Source: Deltaproteobacteria bacterium (lineage in GTDB: Bacteria > Desulfobacterota > Dissulfuribacteria > Dissulfuribacterales > UBA3076). From it: a stretch of 37,117 nt of DNA. Location: assembly GCA_018399745.1 (NCBI GenBank), contig JAGYNZ010000028.1, positions 1 through 37,117 of the forward strand. The letters run 5' to 3'. A model generated the notes under the pieces. That model saw only the letters and a list, made by a program, of their open reading frames with translations. It did no database searches and was not told where the DNA came from. Shown piece by piece: positions 6,800 to 14,868 of this stretch. Made by a program: the position numbers and the translations under genes. Every line of letters begins with the position of its first letter. Within the stretch, counting starts at the first letter, position 1.

Positions 6800-8119
6800 A
6801 ATGATCTTCGAAAAAATGAAGGCCGTTTGGCTGATGACGCAATTGATGTTGTAAATAAATGTGTCAGTTGCGGCGCATGCCTCTCTGTGTGCCCGGTATA
6901 CGACGTTACCAGACACGAACGCCTGTCACCAAGGGGAAAATACAGACTCATAACGGAAATTATTGGCGAAGGTCTGAATTTTGTTTCAGAAGACAAAGAT
7001 CCTGAAAAAAAATTGCTTCCAGTCAAGGTGCATGAGACCTTACAGGGCTGTGTTCAGTGCGGAGCTTGCAGTCACGTATGTCCCGCCGGAGTAAAATTAG
7101 ATGCCCTGGTCAGAAATGCCAGGGGGGCAGACTGCACAAAAGGGCTTTCAACACCAAGGTGGTTATGGGATATCCTTAAAAGTCGCAGGCTGGCTCCCCT
7201 ACTGGCAAAGCTCGTCTCCGGTATCCCCGTCACAAGTGGCCTTATCTGGCGTTTGATAGGCCTTGAAGACCGTCGGACCTTAAAGGATGAAAAGGCCTTT
7301 CATTTTGAGATGCCTTCTCTTGCTCACAGGCCGGCCCTTTCGAGAAGGCATTTCAGATTGCTTGATCCGGGTCGTGTGATCGATCTCAGGCCGGGACCCA
7401 GAATAGCCCTTTTTCTGGGATGCATTCAGAACTATCTCTATCCTGAAGTAGCTGAGGCCATGATCCGGTGTTTCGGGGGCAGGGTTATGGTACCATTGGG
7501 ACAGGGGTGCTGTGGTATGCCTGCATGGTCGGCAGGTGCAGTGAAGACCGCTAAAGAACTTGCACTTCAAAACCTTGAGGCCCTTGAGACCGCAAAGGCG
7601 GATTTCATAGTTACAGGTTGTGCTGCCTGTGCCTCCATGATCAAGCAATGGTCAAAGTTGTTCAGTGAAAAGGAGACAGAAAAACAAATCGCCATCAATG
7701 TGGCAAACAAGGTCAGGGAATTCAGCCAGCTTGTCGTTGAGTTAAACGCATTACCTCTCAGATTGTCAGGGAATAGATCAGCCACAGTGACGTACCATGC
7801 TCCATGTCACCAACGATTTGATCTAGGCGGTGTCGTGGAAAGCGAAGGACTGCTGGACAGGTTGTTTTCAGATGCCTTTTGGCCTATGTCTCATGAATGC
7901 TGCGGACAGGGAGGGCTCTTTAGTATTGGAAATCCTGAGCTCGCCTGGAAAATTTTCGAAAAAAGGCTTTCGGCCTGGCACAGGACCGGTGCATCTATTG
8001 TAGTTACGACATGCTCTGGTTGTCTGCTGCAGTGGAGAGCGGGATCTGCTCATAAGACCGAAGGGCACAAGGTGCTACATTTGGCTGAACTTATTGATAA
8101 ATACTCTGATAAAACCTGA
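6797..8119 (+). CDS. GlcF/HdrD-like iron-sulfur oxidoreductase subunit
   Basis: Cytoplasmic Fe-S protein with two 4Fe-4S ferredoxin motifs near the N-terminus (CVSCGACLSVCP and CVQCGACSHVCP) and two CCG domains. The first has GCCGMPAW and CAACASM. The second has APCHQRF, ECCGQGG and CSGCLLQW. This is the architecture of GlcF, LutA/LldE-related proteins and HdrD-type subunits, which pass electrons from 2-hydroxyacid oxidation or handle disulfides. It has 440 residues from the proposed CTG start, or 430 from TTG at 6827. CTG is preferred on its ribosome site and because it extends the helix before the first cluster. No GlcD/FAD partner is in the window, so the substrate is open. It follows the selenoprotein gene by 12 bases. 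Confidence 0.85.
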   Translation: MNDLRKNEGRLADDAIDVVNKCVSCGACLSVCPVYDVTRHERLSPRGKYRLITEIIGEGLNFVSEDKDPEKKLLPVKVHETLQGCVQCGACSHVCPAGVKLDALVRNARGADCTKGLSTPRWLWDILKSRRLAPLLAKLVSGIPVTSGLIWRLIGLEDRRTLKDEKAFHFEMPSLAHRPALSRRHFRLLDPGRVIDLRPGPRIALFLGCIQNYLYPEVAEAMIRCFGGRVMVPLGQGCCGMPAWSAGAVKTAKELALQNLEALETAKADFIVTGCAACASMIKQWSKLFSEKETEKQIAINVANKVREFSQLVVELNALPLRLSGNRSATVTYHAPCHQRFDLGGVVESEGLLDRLFSDAFWPMSHECCGQGGLFSIGNPELAWKIFEKRLSAWHRTGASIVVTTCSGCLLQWRAGSAHKTEGHKVLHLAELIDKYSDKT

Positions 8120-8227
8120 TCTGCGTTGTTGAATAAGGGCTGAAAGCCTGAAGCCGCTGGCCGAAAGAATTGTTTACGATAAATCTTTAAAATCCGGCCT
8201 TTAATTTTTGACAGGTGGTGTCTCATA

Positions 8228-8806
8228 GTGAAAAAGGTCCAGGATCATTATTTTAAAAAGGCCAAGGAACAGGGCTTTCCAGCCCGTTCAGTCTACAAGC
8301 TGAAAGAGGCCCAGGAGAAATACGGCTTCCTGAAGCCGGGACAGAGGGTTATGGATCTCGGGGCATCCCCGGGTTCCTGGTCAAAGTATACATCCGGAGT
8401 AACGGGGTCGAAGGGTCTGGTTGTGGCAGTTGATATCCAACAACTTGATATAATTGCAGATAATGTCCGTCTATTGCAGAACAATGTCTATGATCTCAAG
8501 TCCGTTAGCCTAAAAGAGTTTTCCCCGTATTTCGATGTGATACTCAGCGATATGGCCCCTAAAACTACCGGCCGCAAAGATGTGGATCACTTCCGGTCTA
8601 TAGCTCTCGCAGAACGTGCCCTGGTTTTGGCTGGAGACTTACTGAAACCCGGGGGCACCTTTTTCTGCAAGGTCTTCCAAGGGGAGGATTTTCCTTTTTT
8701 CCGGGACAAATGCAGAAAGAGTTTCCAATCAGTTCGCATGATCAAGCCAAAGAGTTCAAGATCGGAGAGCGTAGAAACATTTTTACTGTGTACAGACAGA
8801 AAATAG
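8228..8806 (+). CDS. rlmE: 23S rRNA (uridine(2552)-2'-O)-methyltransferase RlmE
   Basis: FtsJ-type enzyme that methylates the ribose of U2552 in the ribosomal A-loop late in 50S assembly. The 192 residues include the SAM site LGASPGSWS (residues 44-52) and the catalytic K-D-K-E tetrad at K24, D108, K148 and E183. Its 40 and 35 residue spacings equal those of the E. coli enzyme. The start is GTG, with AGGTGG 9 bases upstream. It is separated from the Fe-S gene by 108 bases and from purC by 204 bases, so it may have its own promoter. Confidence 0.95.
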   Translation: MKKVQDHYFKKAKEQGFPARSVYKLKEAQEKYGFLKPGQRVMDLGASPGSWSKYTSGVTGSKGLVVAVDIQQLDIIADNVRLLQNNVYDLKSVSLKEFSPYFDVILSDMAPKTTGRKDVDHFRSIALAERALVLAGDLLKPGGTFFCKVFQGEDFPFFRDKCRKSFQSVRMIKPKSSRSESVETFLLCTDRK

Positions 8807-9010
8807 TGGGGCAAGCCGCAAGTATTGCCCGCAGATGATTGCCATGGTCCTGTCTATTGGTTAGTCTGATTTATAATGACCGCATATTATAGAAATTTTC
8901 ATTTGGTCATGTATTACCAGGATGTCCATGGATTAGTTAGTGTAATCTAATGAGATTGGTGTCAGAGATCTTTTCAAATAGCCCAAAGGGTATTAACCGG
9001 AGACAAATAC

Positions 9011-9892
9011 ATGCCCATATTTAAAACGGACTTCACAGGCCTTCATCTTTTACACAGGGGAAAAGTAAGAGACATTTACAAGGTGGGGGAATGTTTGCTG
9101 ATCGTGGCAACGGATCGGCTTTCTGCATTTGATGTCGTTCTTCCCACGCCGATACCGGACAAAGGTCGTATACTTACTCAGATGTCACTGTTCTGGTTTG
9201 AAAAATTGAAAGACCTCGCAGTGAATCATCTGGTTCAGACAGACGTATCTCTGTTTCCTGAGGAGTTAAAGCCATTTTCAAAACTCCTTGAGGGCCGCAG
9301 CATGCTGGTCAAAAAGGCAAAACCCTTACCTGTCGAGTGTATAGTCAGAGGATATATTGCCGGCTCCGCCTGGAAAGACTATCTCCGGGCAGGTTCTGTA
9401 TGCGGTATAAGGTTGCCTGAAGGGATGCTTGAGTCGCAACAGCTTTCGAATGCCATATTCACACCTTCCACCAAGGCTGATGTTGCCTCTCATGACGAGA
9501 ATATAAGTTTTGAACAGGTCCGGAAGCTGCTTGGCAAAGATGTGGCAGAAAAGGTCAGGGATATAAGTATCAGGCTTTACAGCACAGCGGCGGATTATGC
9601 GATCGAAAAAGGGGTAATAATTGCTGACACCAAGTTTGAGTTCGGCATATCCGGCAGAGAGCTTATTCTGATTGACGAGGTTCTGACCCCTGATTCTTCC
9701 AGATTCTGGCCGGCTGAAGACTATAGTCCGGGCGGCTCACAGCCGAGTTTTGATAAGCAGTTTGTAAGGGACTATCTGGAGTCCATTTCGTGGGACAAAG
9801 AGCCGCCGGGACCGGAGATTCCTCCAGATATCGCAGAAAAGACCCGTGAGCGTTATCTGGAGGCCTTAAGGCGACTTACGGATAAGGGATGA
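9011..9892 (+). CDS. purC: Phosphoribosylaminoimidazole-succinocarboxamide synthase PurC
   Basis: SAICAR synthetase of de novo purine synthesis, which joins aspartate to CAIR with ATP. The N-terminal [12 protein letters not shown] loop, the [13 protein letters not shown] motif, [15 protein letters not shown] and KFEFG followed by [14 protein letters not shown] are all family signatures. The length of 293 residues corresponds to the longer bacterial/yeast-like form rather than the 237-residue E. coli form. GGAG lies 8 bases before the ATG. Its stop overlaps the start of the nuclease gene as ATGA. The 204-base region upstream contains a small GGGCAA/TTGCCC hairpin but no purine operator that I recognise. 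Confidence 0.96.
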   Translation: MPIFKTDFTGLHLLHRGKVRDIYKVGECLLIVATDRLSAFDVVLPTPIPDKGRILTQMSLFWFEKLKDLAVNHLVQTDVSLFPEELKPFSKLLEGRSMLVKKAKPLPVECIVRGYIAGSAWKDYLRAGSVCGIRLPEGMLESQQLSNAIFTPSTKADVASHDENISFEQVRKLLGKDVAEKVRDISIRLYSTAADYAIEKGVIIADTKFEFGISGRELILIDEVLTPDSSRFWPAEDYSPGGSQPSFDKQFVRDYLESISWDKEPPGPEIPPDIAEKTRERYLEALRRLTDKG

Positions 9893-10566
9893 TTCTGCTG
9901 AAAACACGCCGTCTGCCGCATTGTTTCTTTTTCCTCTTATCCACCGCCATCCTGATATTTGTTTTGGCAACTGTCTGGCTTCTTGCCTCTATTGGGTTGA
10001 CCTTTGCAGAGAAAAGCGCTTTTGTAGCCTATGTCATTGATGGCGATACTATAGTTCTCAAGAAAGGAACGAAGGTACGCTATCGCGGGATAAATTCTCC
10101 TGAGATACCTAAGAGGGACAAACCCGGAGAAACCCTGGGATGGAAAGCGACTGAACTTAACAGGGAACTGGTCCAGGACAGGTTTGTCATGCTGGTCCAA
10201 GATGATGAAAAGCGGGATCGCTTTGGCCGACTGCTGGCCTATGTATTTCTTCCTGATGGTCGAATGGTCAATGAAATACTTGTTCGTGAGGGCATGGCCT
10301 TTGTATGTTTTTCTCAAAAAGGTTCGCCTTTCAGCAAGAAATTGCTCGCTGCACAAAGAGAGGCTATAGACGCCAAACGTGGTATATGGTCAATTCCAGC
10401 GATCAGGCCCGAACCTTACTATGTGGGTAATAGCCAATCTCTCCGCTTTCACAGGCCCTCATGTCCTTATGGACAAAAGATGAGTAAATCAAACCGTGTA
10501 ATTTTTAAATCGCGATCCGATGCCTGCAGGGAGGGTTTTTGCCGATGCAAGAAGTGTCTGCCATGA
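9889..10566 (+). CDS. Exported thermonuclease-like (SNase) protein with C-terminal Cys motif
   Basis: 225 residues. A long hydrophobic N-terminus (about residues 10-38) is a signal peptide or membrane anchor. The SNase domain follows: [27 protein letters not shown], then [12 protein letters not shown] and [11 protein letters not shown], with the acidic and arginine residues of the calcium-dependent nuclease site in place. The C-terminal 45 residues (YVGN, HRPSC, CREGFC, CKKC) resemble the small Ada-like metal-binding module that often follows SNase domains and may bind nucleic acid or metal. It overlaps purC by four bases and the next gene at its 3' end, so it is translationally coupled on both sides. 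The role is probably envelope nucleic-acid turnover. Confidence 0.85.
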   Translation: MILLKTRRLPHCFFFLLSTAILIFVLATVWLLASIGLTFAEKSAFVAYVIDGDTIVLKKGTKVRYRGINSPEIPKRDKPGETLGWKATELNRELVQDRFVMLVQDDEKRDRFGRLLAYVFLPDGRMVNEILVREGMAFVCFSQKGSPFSKKLLAAQREAIDAKRGIWSIPAIRPEPYYVGNSQSLRFHRPSCPYGQKMSKSNRVIFKSRSDACREGFCRCKKCLP

Positions 10567-11615
10567 AAATGCCTGCCACGATAGTAATCAGAGATCCCCG
10601 GTACTTTGAGCATGACCAGGGGTTCGGTCATCCGGAGTCACCTGATCGTCTGAGGGTTATTTACGAGCGTTTGGACCAGGATGATGTGCAAGGCCTTTTC
10701 GAATATATTGTCCCAAGATCCGCTGGCCGGAATGAGCTTTTATGGAATCACACCGATAATTACATAGATAAGATAGCCAAGACCGCCTGCAGAGATTTCT
10801 GCCGGCTGGATCCGGATACGGCTACAAGCGCAGGCTCTTGGAAAGCATCCTGTCTGGCTGTCGGAGGCGTTTTTGCGGCCATGGACAAGATAGCCGGGCC
10901 TGATGCGCAAAATGGATTCGCATTGGTGCGTCCGCCGGGGCACCATGCAGAAAAAGATCGTGCCAAAGGCTTTTGCATTTTTAATAATGTGGCACTTGGT
11001 GCTCACTATGCAAGACGGGTCCTTGGTTGTGAACGGGTCCTGATTGTAGACTGGGATCTTCATCACGGGAACGGAACCCAGCACAGCTTCTACGATGATT
11101 CCAGCGTATTATACTTTTCCACTCACCAGTATCCCTACTATCCGGGAAGCGGGAAAGCAGATCAAACAGGTGAAGGCAATGGAAAGGGCTTTACTGTAAA
11201 TGTGCCTTTGGACCCTGGTGCTGGAGATGAGGACTTTGCCGCCATTTTCAATCGCCTGCTCTTGCCCATTGCCAAAACCTTTTCTCCGGATTTTATACTC
11301 GTTTCAGCCGGATTTGATATTTACAGGGATGATCCATTGGGAGGCATGGAAGTCACCGCAAACGGCTTTGCCTATATGTCCAGGATTTTAGTCAATATTG
11401 CAGAGTTGTGCTGTAAGGGCAGAATACTATTCTGTCTTGAAGGGGGCTATAACTTTAAAGGACTTAGAGATGGAGTTCTAGCGGTTCTAAATGAATGTAA
11501 GGGTATGGCGGTTCTGGACAATGATGCTCTTTCCCGGCTGGAAAATCCAGGGCCGGGTCCGCGGATAATAGAACATGTGATTGATATCCATAAAGATTAT
11601 TGGGCAACCGCATGA
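10545..11615 (+). CDS. Histone deacetylase family protein (acetoin utilization/deacetylase type)
   Basis: Zinc-dependent deacetylase of the arginase/deacetylase superfamily, 356 residues. Recognised motifs are HPESPDRL near the N-terminus, RPPGHHAEKD with the paired active-site histidines, GFCIFNNVA, the metal-binding DWDLHHGNGTQ, SAGFDIYRDDPLGG and the terminal LEGGYNFKGL with the transition-state tyrosine. Bacterial members act on acetylated lysines, polyamines or other amides, so the substrate is not predictable. Three starts are possible. ATG at 10545 has GGGAGG 9 bases upstream, while ATG at 10563 forms an ATGA overlap with the nuclease stop but has a weak site. A strong terminator follows. 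Confidence 0.9.
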   Translation: MQEVSAMKMPATIVIRDPRYFEHDQGFGHPESPDRLRVIYERLDQDDVQGLFEYIVPRSAGRNELLWNHTDNYIDKIAKTACRDFCRLDPDTATSAGSWKASCLAVGGVFAAMDKIAGPDAQNGFALVRPPGHHAEKDRAKGFCIFNNVALGAHYARRVLGCERVLIVDWDLHHGNGTQHSFYDDSSVLYFSTHQYPYYPGSGKADQTGEGNGKGFTVNVPLDPGAGDEDFAAIFNRLLLPIAKTFSPDFILVSAGFDIYRDDPLGGMEVTANGFAYMSRILVNIAELCCKGRILFCLEGGYNFKGLRDGVLAVLNECKGMAVLDNDALSRLENPGPGPRIIEHVIDIHKDYWATA

Positions 11616-11627
11616 CCAAAAACTCAA

Positions 11628-11658
11628 AAGGCCTGCCGGTTCATAATCGACAGGCCTT
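11628..11658. terminator. Bidirectional intrinsic terminator
   Basis: AAGGCCTG (11628-11635) and CAGGCCTT (11651-11658) form a perfect 8-bp stem with a 15-base loop. On the minus strand the stem runs into TTTTGAGTTTTT, so it should stop the cytochrome transcript. On the plus strand it closes the deacetylase transcript with a weaker T-rich tail. Confidence 0.75.
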
Positions 11659-11736
11659 CTCATTTCTCATGACATGGCCATGGTACAAAGTACTATTCGA
11701 AAAACACTTGCCAATCTTTTTTATTATCCGGCGGTC

Positions 11737-12168
11737 TTACTTAGGATGGCACTCTGTACACTTGGTAGGAGCGGCCTTGCCTTCCTTGTTTACATCCTGA
11801 TGGCACCCCTTGCAATTTTCATGAATGGCTGAGTAATGATAGCCCTTGATCTTTTCTTCTTTACTCAACTTTGGTTCCCTTGGTGCCTTTGCTTCGCTGT
11901 GGCAGCAATCACACTTCGCCACCTCGTCCCCTTCTTTCCAGACGTTCTCCCCATCCTTATACACATGGTGGCATTCGCTACAGCCTATTTGGTAATCCAC
12001 ATTATGTTTCTGGTGGCTGAAGGTGACCAGTGACTTTTTGTGCTCCGGGTACACCTTTGAATCCATGGTAATGGTCTCAGGTCCCTTATCAGTTGCTACA
12101 GCTACCCCTGCCATTACAAAGCCAAAACATACCGCAACCAACAGGCACAATACTTTCTTACTTCTCAT
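11737..12168 (-). CDS. Tetraheme cytochrome c3 (class III cytochrome c), periplasmic
   Basis: 143 residues with a signal peptide (about 1-25, ending AVA) and four CxxCH heme-attachment motifs at residues 63-67, 86-90, 119-123 and 137-141. Histidines at 43, 52, 55, 68, 111 and 116 can supply the second axial ligands (FSHQKH, CHH, YHYSAIH). This is the small periplasmic cytochrome c3 of sulfate reducers, which shuttles electrons from hydrogenases and formate dehydrogenases to transmembrane complexes. All four sites are CxxCH, without the CxxxxCH spacing found at some sites of classical Desulfovibrio c3. AAGGAGG lies 10 bases before the ATG and a good promoter lies upstream. It is a single-gene transcript. 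Confidence 0.93.
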   Translation of the reverse strand: MRSKKVLCLLVAVCFGFVMAGVAVATDKGPETITMDSKVYPEHKKSLVTFSHQKHNVDYQIGCSECHHVYKDGENVWKEGDEVAKCDCCHSEAKAPREPKLSKEEKIKGYHYSAIHENCKGCHQDVNKEGKAAPTKCTECHPK

Positions 12169-12196
12169 CCCGCAAATTCCTCCTTCTTATAATTAA

Positions 12197-12210
12197 TGAA
12201 TAATGATTCA
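12197..12210. promoter_or_regulatory. Palindrome at the cytochrome c3 transcription start
   Basis: TGAAT and ATTCA flank AATG in a perfect 5-4-5 palindrome just downstream of the predicted -10 box, a typical repressor position. A Rex- or CRP/FNR-family site is conceivable, but the match is too short to name the regulator. Confidence 0.4.
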
Positions 12211-12219
12211 CTTATTAAA

Positions 12220-12248
12220 GTAATAATTGCGCTTTGAAAATTTGTCAA
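12220..12248 (-). promoter_or_regulatory. Sigma-70 promoter of the cytochrome c3 gene
   Basis: On the minus strand a perfect -35 box TTGACA (12248-12243) is followed after exactly 17 bases by TATTAC (12225-12220). Transcription would begin near 12213, leaving a leader of about 45 bases that contains the AAGGAGG site. Confidence 0.65.
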
Positions 12249-12429
12249 TAAAGAAATGAAACTACCTCCAATGCCAATACCAACGTCAGGCCACAGTCTT
12301 CTATATTTTGCCGAATATGCATCAAACCCCTTTACAATTCTCCAATCGCGTTGGTATGATGAAGAACCAAATGCGTCCTTTCTGAAAGTTATTCCTGTTG
12401 TCCGACGCATTTTTTCTGGAGGCTACAAA

Positions 12430-12645
12430 GTGAAAATAGCATATGATACAGATATACCGACCACGCTTTATCCGTCTATTAAAAAGGTTATAAAAGAATC
12501 AATAAAAACCCCCTGTTCCTGTGGATGTGATGAGATCTACGTCTCATTGCAGGAGGAAAACAGGATAGATGTTAAATGCTACGATTGCGGGACCAGTTTT
12601 TTTGAACTTGAGGTGGAAGTAAATGAAGAGACAATTGATCACTGA
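12430..12645 (+). CDS. Small zinc-ribbon protein
   Basis: 71 residues from a GTG at 12430, which has GGAGG seven bases upstream. The frame is open back to an ATG at 12256, but that longer reading has no ribosome site and would run back close to the cytochrome promoter. Four cysteines (C-S-C-G-C before the centre and C-Y-D-C after it) form a likely zinc ribbon, flanked by an N-terminal helix with several lysines and an acidic C-terminus (FFELEVEVNEE). I do not recognise a named family. Small ribbons of this kind often bind nucleic acid or a protein partner. It is convergent with the DUF296 gene. Confidence 0.6.
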   Translation: MKIAYDTDIPTTLYPSIKKVIKESIKTPCSCGCDEIYVSLQEENRIDVKCYDCGTSFFELEVEVNEETIDH

Positions 12646-12808
12646 GTATCAACTTGACCAAAAGATGCAAAATAAAGGGTATATTCAGGCATAAAACATA
12701 TTCGTTCGTAGCTATTTCGTAACCAAGATCATATCTGATTACACTGCAAAAAGCCTGAAATATGATTCCTCTCAAAGGCCTGGATGAGATGCGCGATATC
12801 TCTCCACG

Positions 12809-13252
12809 TCAGGGCCACAGTAATTCAAATCCTGTAGTTGGATCAAAAGAACGCACTGCGGTTGTATCGACTAATTCAAATAATATTGCCTCCATTACAT
12901 GCCATACCTTAATACCTTTGCGAATGCATCCGGTTAATGAAGATGTTTTTCTTCCACAGGCCATATGCATATGTAATACGGATTTACCTTTTTCATCCGG
13001 GAAAATCGTTCCCGTCCCGGCAATCTCATGGACATTATCAAAAATATATTCCGCAGGAACAATTGGTTTTCCGCATCCATGTTGAGGACCCACTATAAGT
13101 TTACTTCCTTTGTCAGCTGCACCGAGAATTATTAAAGCCGCGGCCTTGACAGACTCTTTGCGACACAATTTTTCAATTTCTTGGTGAACAATGTCCCCAT
13201 CTTCAAGACGAATAATAAAAATTCTTCCCTGTTTAGCCTGCGAGTATCTCAT
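12809..13252 (-). CDS. DUF296/PPC-domain protein
   Basis: 147 residues forming a single PPC domain (plants and prokaryotes conserved, DUF296). Recognisable parts are the opening RIFIIRLEDGDIVHQEIEKLC, the central GTGTIFPDEKGKSVLHMHMAC segment containing the paired histidines, and the closing FELLW. In plants the domain accompanies AT-hooks. In bacteria it is usually free-standing, trimeric and of unknown function. The ATG at 13252 is chosen over that at 13273 because AGGTAGGA ends 5 bases before it. No partner gene is adjacent, and it is divergent from the sensor kinase. Confidence 0.85.
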   Translation of the reverse strand: MRYSQAKQGRIFIIRLEDGDIVHQEIEKLCRKESVKAAALIILGAADKGSKLIVGPQHGCGKPIVPAEYIFDNVHEIAGTGTIFPDEKGKSVLHMHMACGRKTSSLTGCIRKGIKVWHVMEAILFELVDTTAVRSFDPTTGFELLWP

Positions 13253-13358
13253 GGTTTTCCTACCTCTTACCATTTATTATGCTTATCACAAAACAACCCA
13301 TGCGGTAAAATATATCTCCATTACGATAATGCCTTGAATTGTCGGAGCTTACTAGTTT

Positions 13359-14729
13359 ATGGATTCATATTTTAAGGGAAAGCGGTCTGAAAACAACTTT
13401 TCAGTGGGTTATCTGATGTCAGCTTTAATAATATTATTGCTCTTCTCCGTATTGGCACTCATCAGTGCCGTTGGTATTTACCGTATATCCATAGAGGGGT
13501 CAAAGAATCTGCTTGAAAACCGGGCAGTGGACATAGCTGTGAGCCTGGGCTTTACCCTGGAAAGGATCGGCCTCAAAAATGAACTCTTTCCCGAACTTGT
13601 AGCTACTGATAAATGGGATGATCTTGCCTTTCTGGTCCTTTATGATCGAAGTGGTAACGTGTTACTCCATTCCAATCCTCTCCTGGTGGGAAGAAACCAG
13701 ATTGATGCCCATATAGAAAGCGTAATTTTGAAGAAACAGCCAGAGATCCATTTTTCTACCCTTGCAACCAGAGAGGAGGTATTTGTGCTGGATTTTCCCT
13801 TGCATCTTCATCTCTCTGTACAGAGCAACAGCGACACAATGAATGATATTATTGATTTTGAACAGTCCAGTGAAATGGAAAAAATTGAGTTTATTGACAA
13901 CGCCAAGGCTTACTGCCTAAGAGTCTCTATCCATCCATATCCAGCCCGGACAATTCTCAGAAAGGCCAATTTTCAACTTGTCTTAATTGGACTTTCGCTT
14001 ACTACTTTATGGATATTGACGTTCTTTTTTCTCTGGTCATGGCGCAGAAATTATCGTCTGGAAGCCAGGCTGCACAAACAGGAGCGAATGGCGGCCCTGG
14101 GTGAAATGGCCGCAGTCCTGGCCCATGAAATAAGAAATCCATTGAGCAGTATAAAGGGCTTTGCCCAATTTTATCTGGAGAATACAACAGATCCTGACGA
14201 AAGTGCGGATTTTTCCGTCATTGTGGAGGAATCCAAAAGGCTTGAGGGTTTGACAGCTGATCTGCTCACTTATGCAAGGCCTGCCAAACTCAATAAAGAA
14301 AAGCTTGATACAGAAAAGTTCTGCCAGGAAATTAAAAGAAGTGTTGCCCATTTAATTGGTGACGTGAAATTTCATATGTCGTGTGAGAAACTGGAACTGT
14401 ATATTGACAGAGAAAAATTGATGCAAGTAGTTTTTAATCTGGCACAAAATGCCGTTGAGGCAGTGAGTGAAATTAACAAAGGGGAAATCTGGTTCAGCAT
14501 AAAATCCAGCGGCCCTGTTTTGACTCTTATGGTAGAGGACAATGGCCCAGGCCTGCCTCTGGATGTGAAAAATCGTCTTTTTGAACCGTTTGTCACCACC
14601 AAAACAAAAGGTACCGGACTGGGTCTCGCCATAGTAGACCGTTTATTAGAAGCGATGGGTGGTGAGATCAGTTTTATGGATCGCGAAGGCGGCGGCGTAA
14701 TTGTCAAGATTACATTACCATGCCATTAA
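13359..14729 (+). CDS. Membrane sensor histidine kinase (NtrB/ZraS type)
   Basis: 456 residues. Two transmembrane helices (about 17-41 and 206-227) enclose a periplasmic sensor domain of some 165 residues. The HisKA domain carries the phosphorylated histidine at 256 (LAHEIRNPLSSIKGFAQ), followed by the ATPase domain with N360 (NLAQNAVEAV), DNGPGLP (394-400), FEPFVTTK and GTGLGLA (418-424). The HEIRNPL and AVLAHEIRNPL context is that of kinases pairing with NtrC-type sigma-54 regulators. No response regulator gene lies in the window, so it is an orphan kinase here. The stimulus is unknown. Confidence 0.9.
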   Translation: MDSYFKGKRSENNFSVGYLMSALIILLLFSVLALISAVGIYRISIEGSKNLLENRAVDIAVSLGFTLERIGLKNELFPELVATDKWDDLAFLVLYDRSGNVLLHSNPLLVGRNQIDAHIESVILKKQPEIHFSTLATREEVFVLDFPLHLHLSVQSNSDTMNDIIDFEQSSEMEKIEFIDNAKAYCLRVSIHPYPARTILRKANFQLVLIGLSLTTLWILTFFFLWSWRRNYRLEARLHKQERMAALGEMAAVLAHEIRNPLSSIKGFAQFYLENTTDPDESADFSVIVEESKRLEGLTADLLTYARPAKLNKEKLDTEKFCQEIKRSVAHLIGDVKFHMSCEKLELYIDREKLMQVVFNLAQNAVEAVSEINKGEIWFSIKSSGPVLTLMVEDNGPGLPLDVKNRLFEPFVTTKTKGTGLGLAIVDRLLEAMGGEISFMDREGGGVIVKITLPCH

Positions 14730-14812
14730 TTCTATAGTATGGGAATTCCCTTTTGGGGGGATACAGATTACACGGATTGACATGGATTAAGCAGTGTAAC
14801 CTTTAAAATCCG

Positions 14813-14818
14813 TATAAT
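14813..14818 (+). promoter_or_regulatory. Possible -10 box upstream of radA
   Basis: A perfect TATAAT lies about 50 bases before the radA start. No -35 box lies at the right distance: TTGACA is present near 14778 but too far away. Weak support only. Confidence 0.3.
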
Positions 14819-14868
14819 AAATTTTGGAGGGTGCTAAATTCAATACTAATAAATGAGGAATTCAGGTA

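Noticed and set aside
8810-8830. GGGCAA/TTGCCC hairpin after rlmE as a terminator
   Set aside because: No T tract follows the stem and its 10-base loop is loose.
12165-12410. 81-codon minus-strand frame upstream of cytochrome c3
   Set aside because: It covers the cytochrome promoter and ribosome site, lacks its own ribosome site and shows no family signature.
14761-14800. TTGACA near 14778 as the radA promoter
   Set aside because: The only good -10 box (14813) is about 30 bases away, too far for sigma-70.
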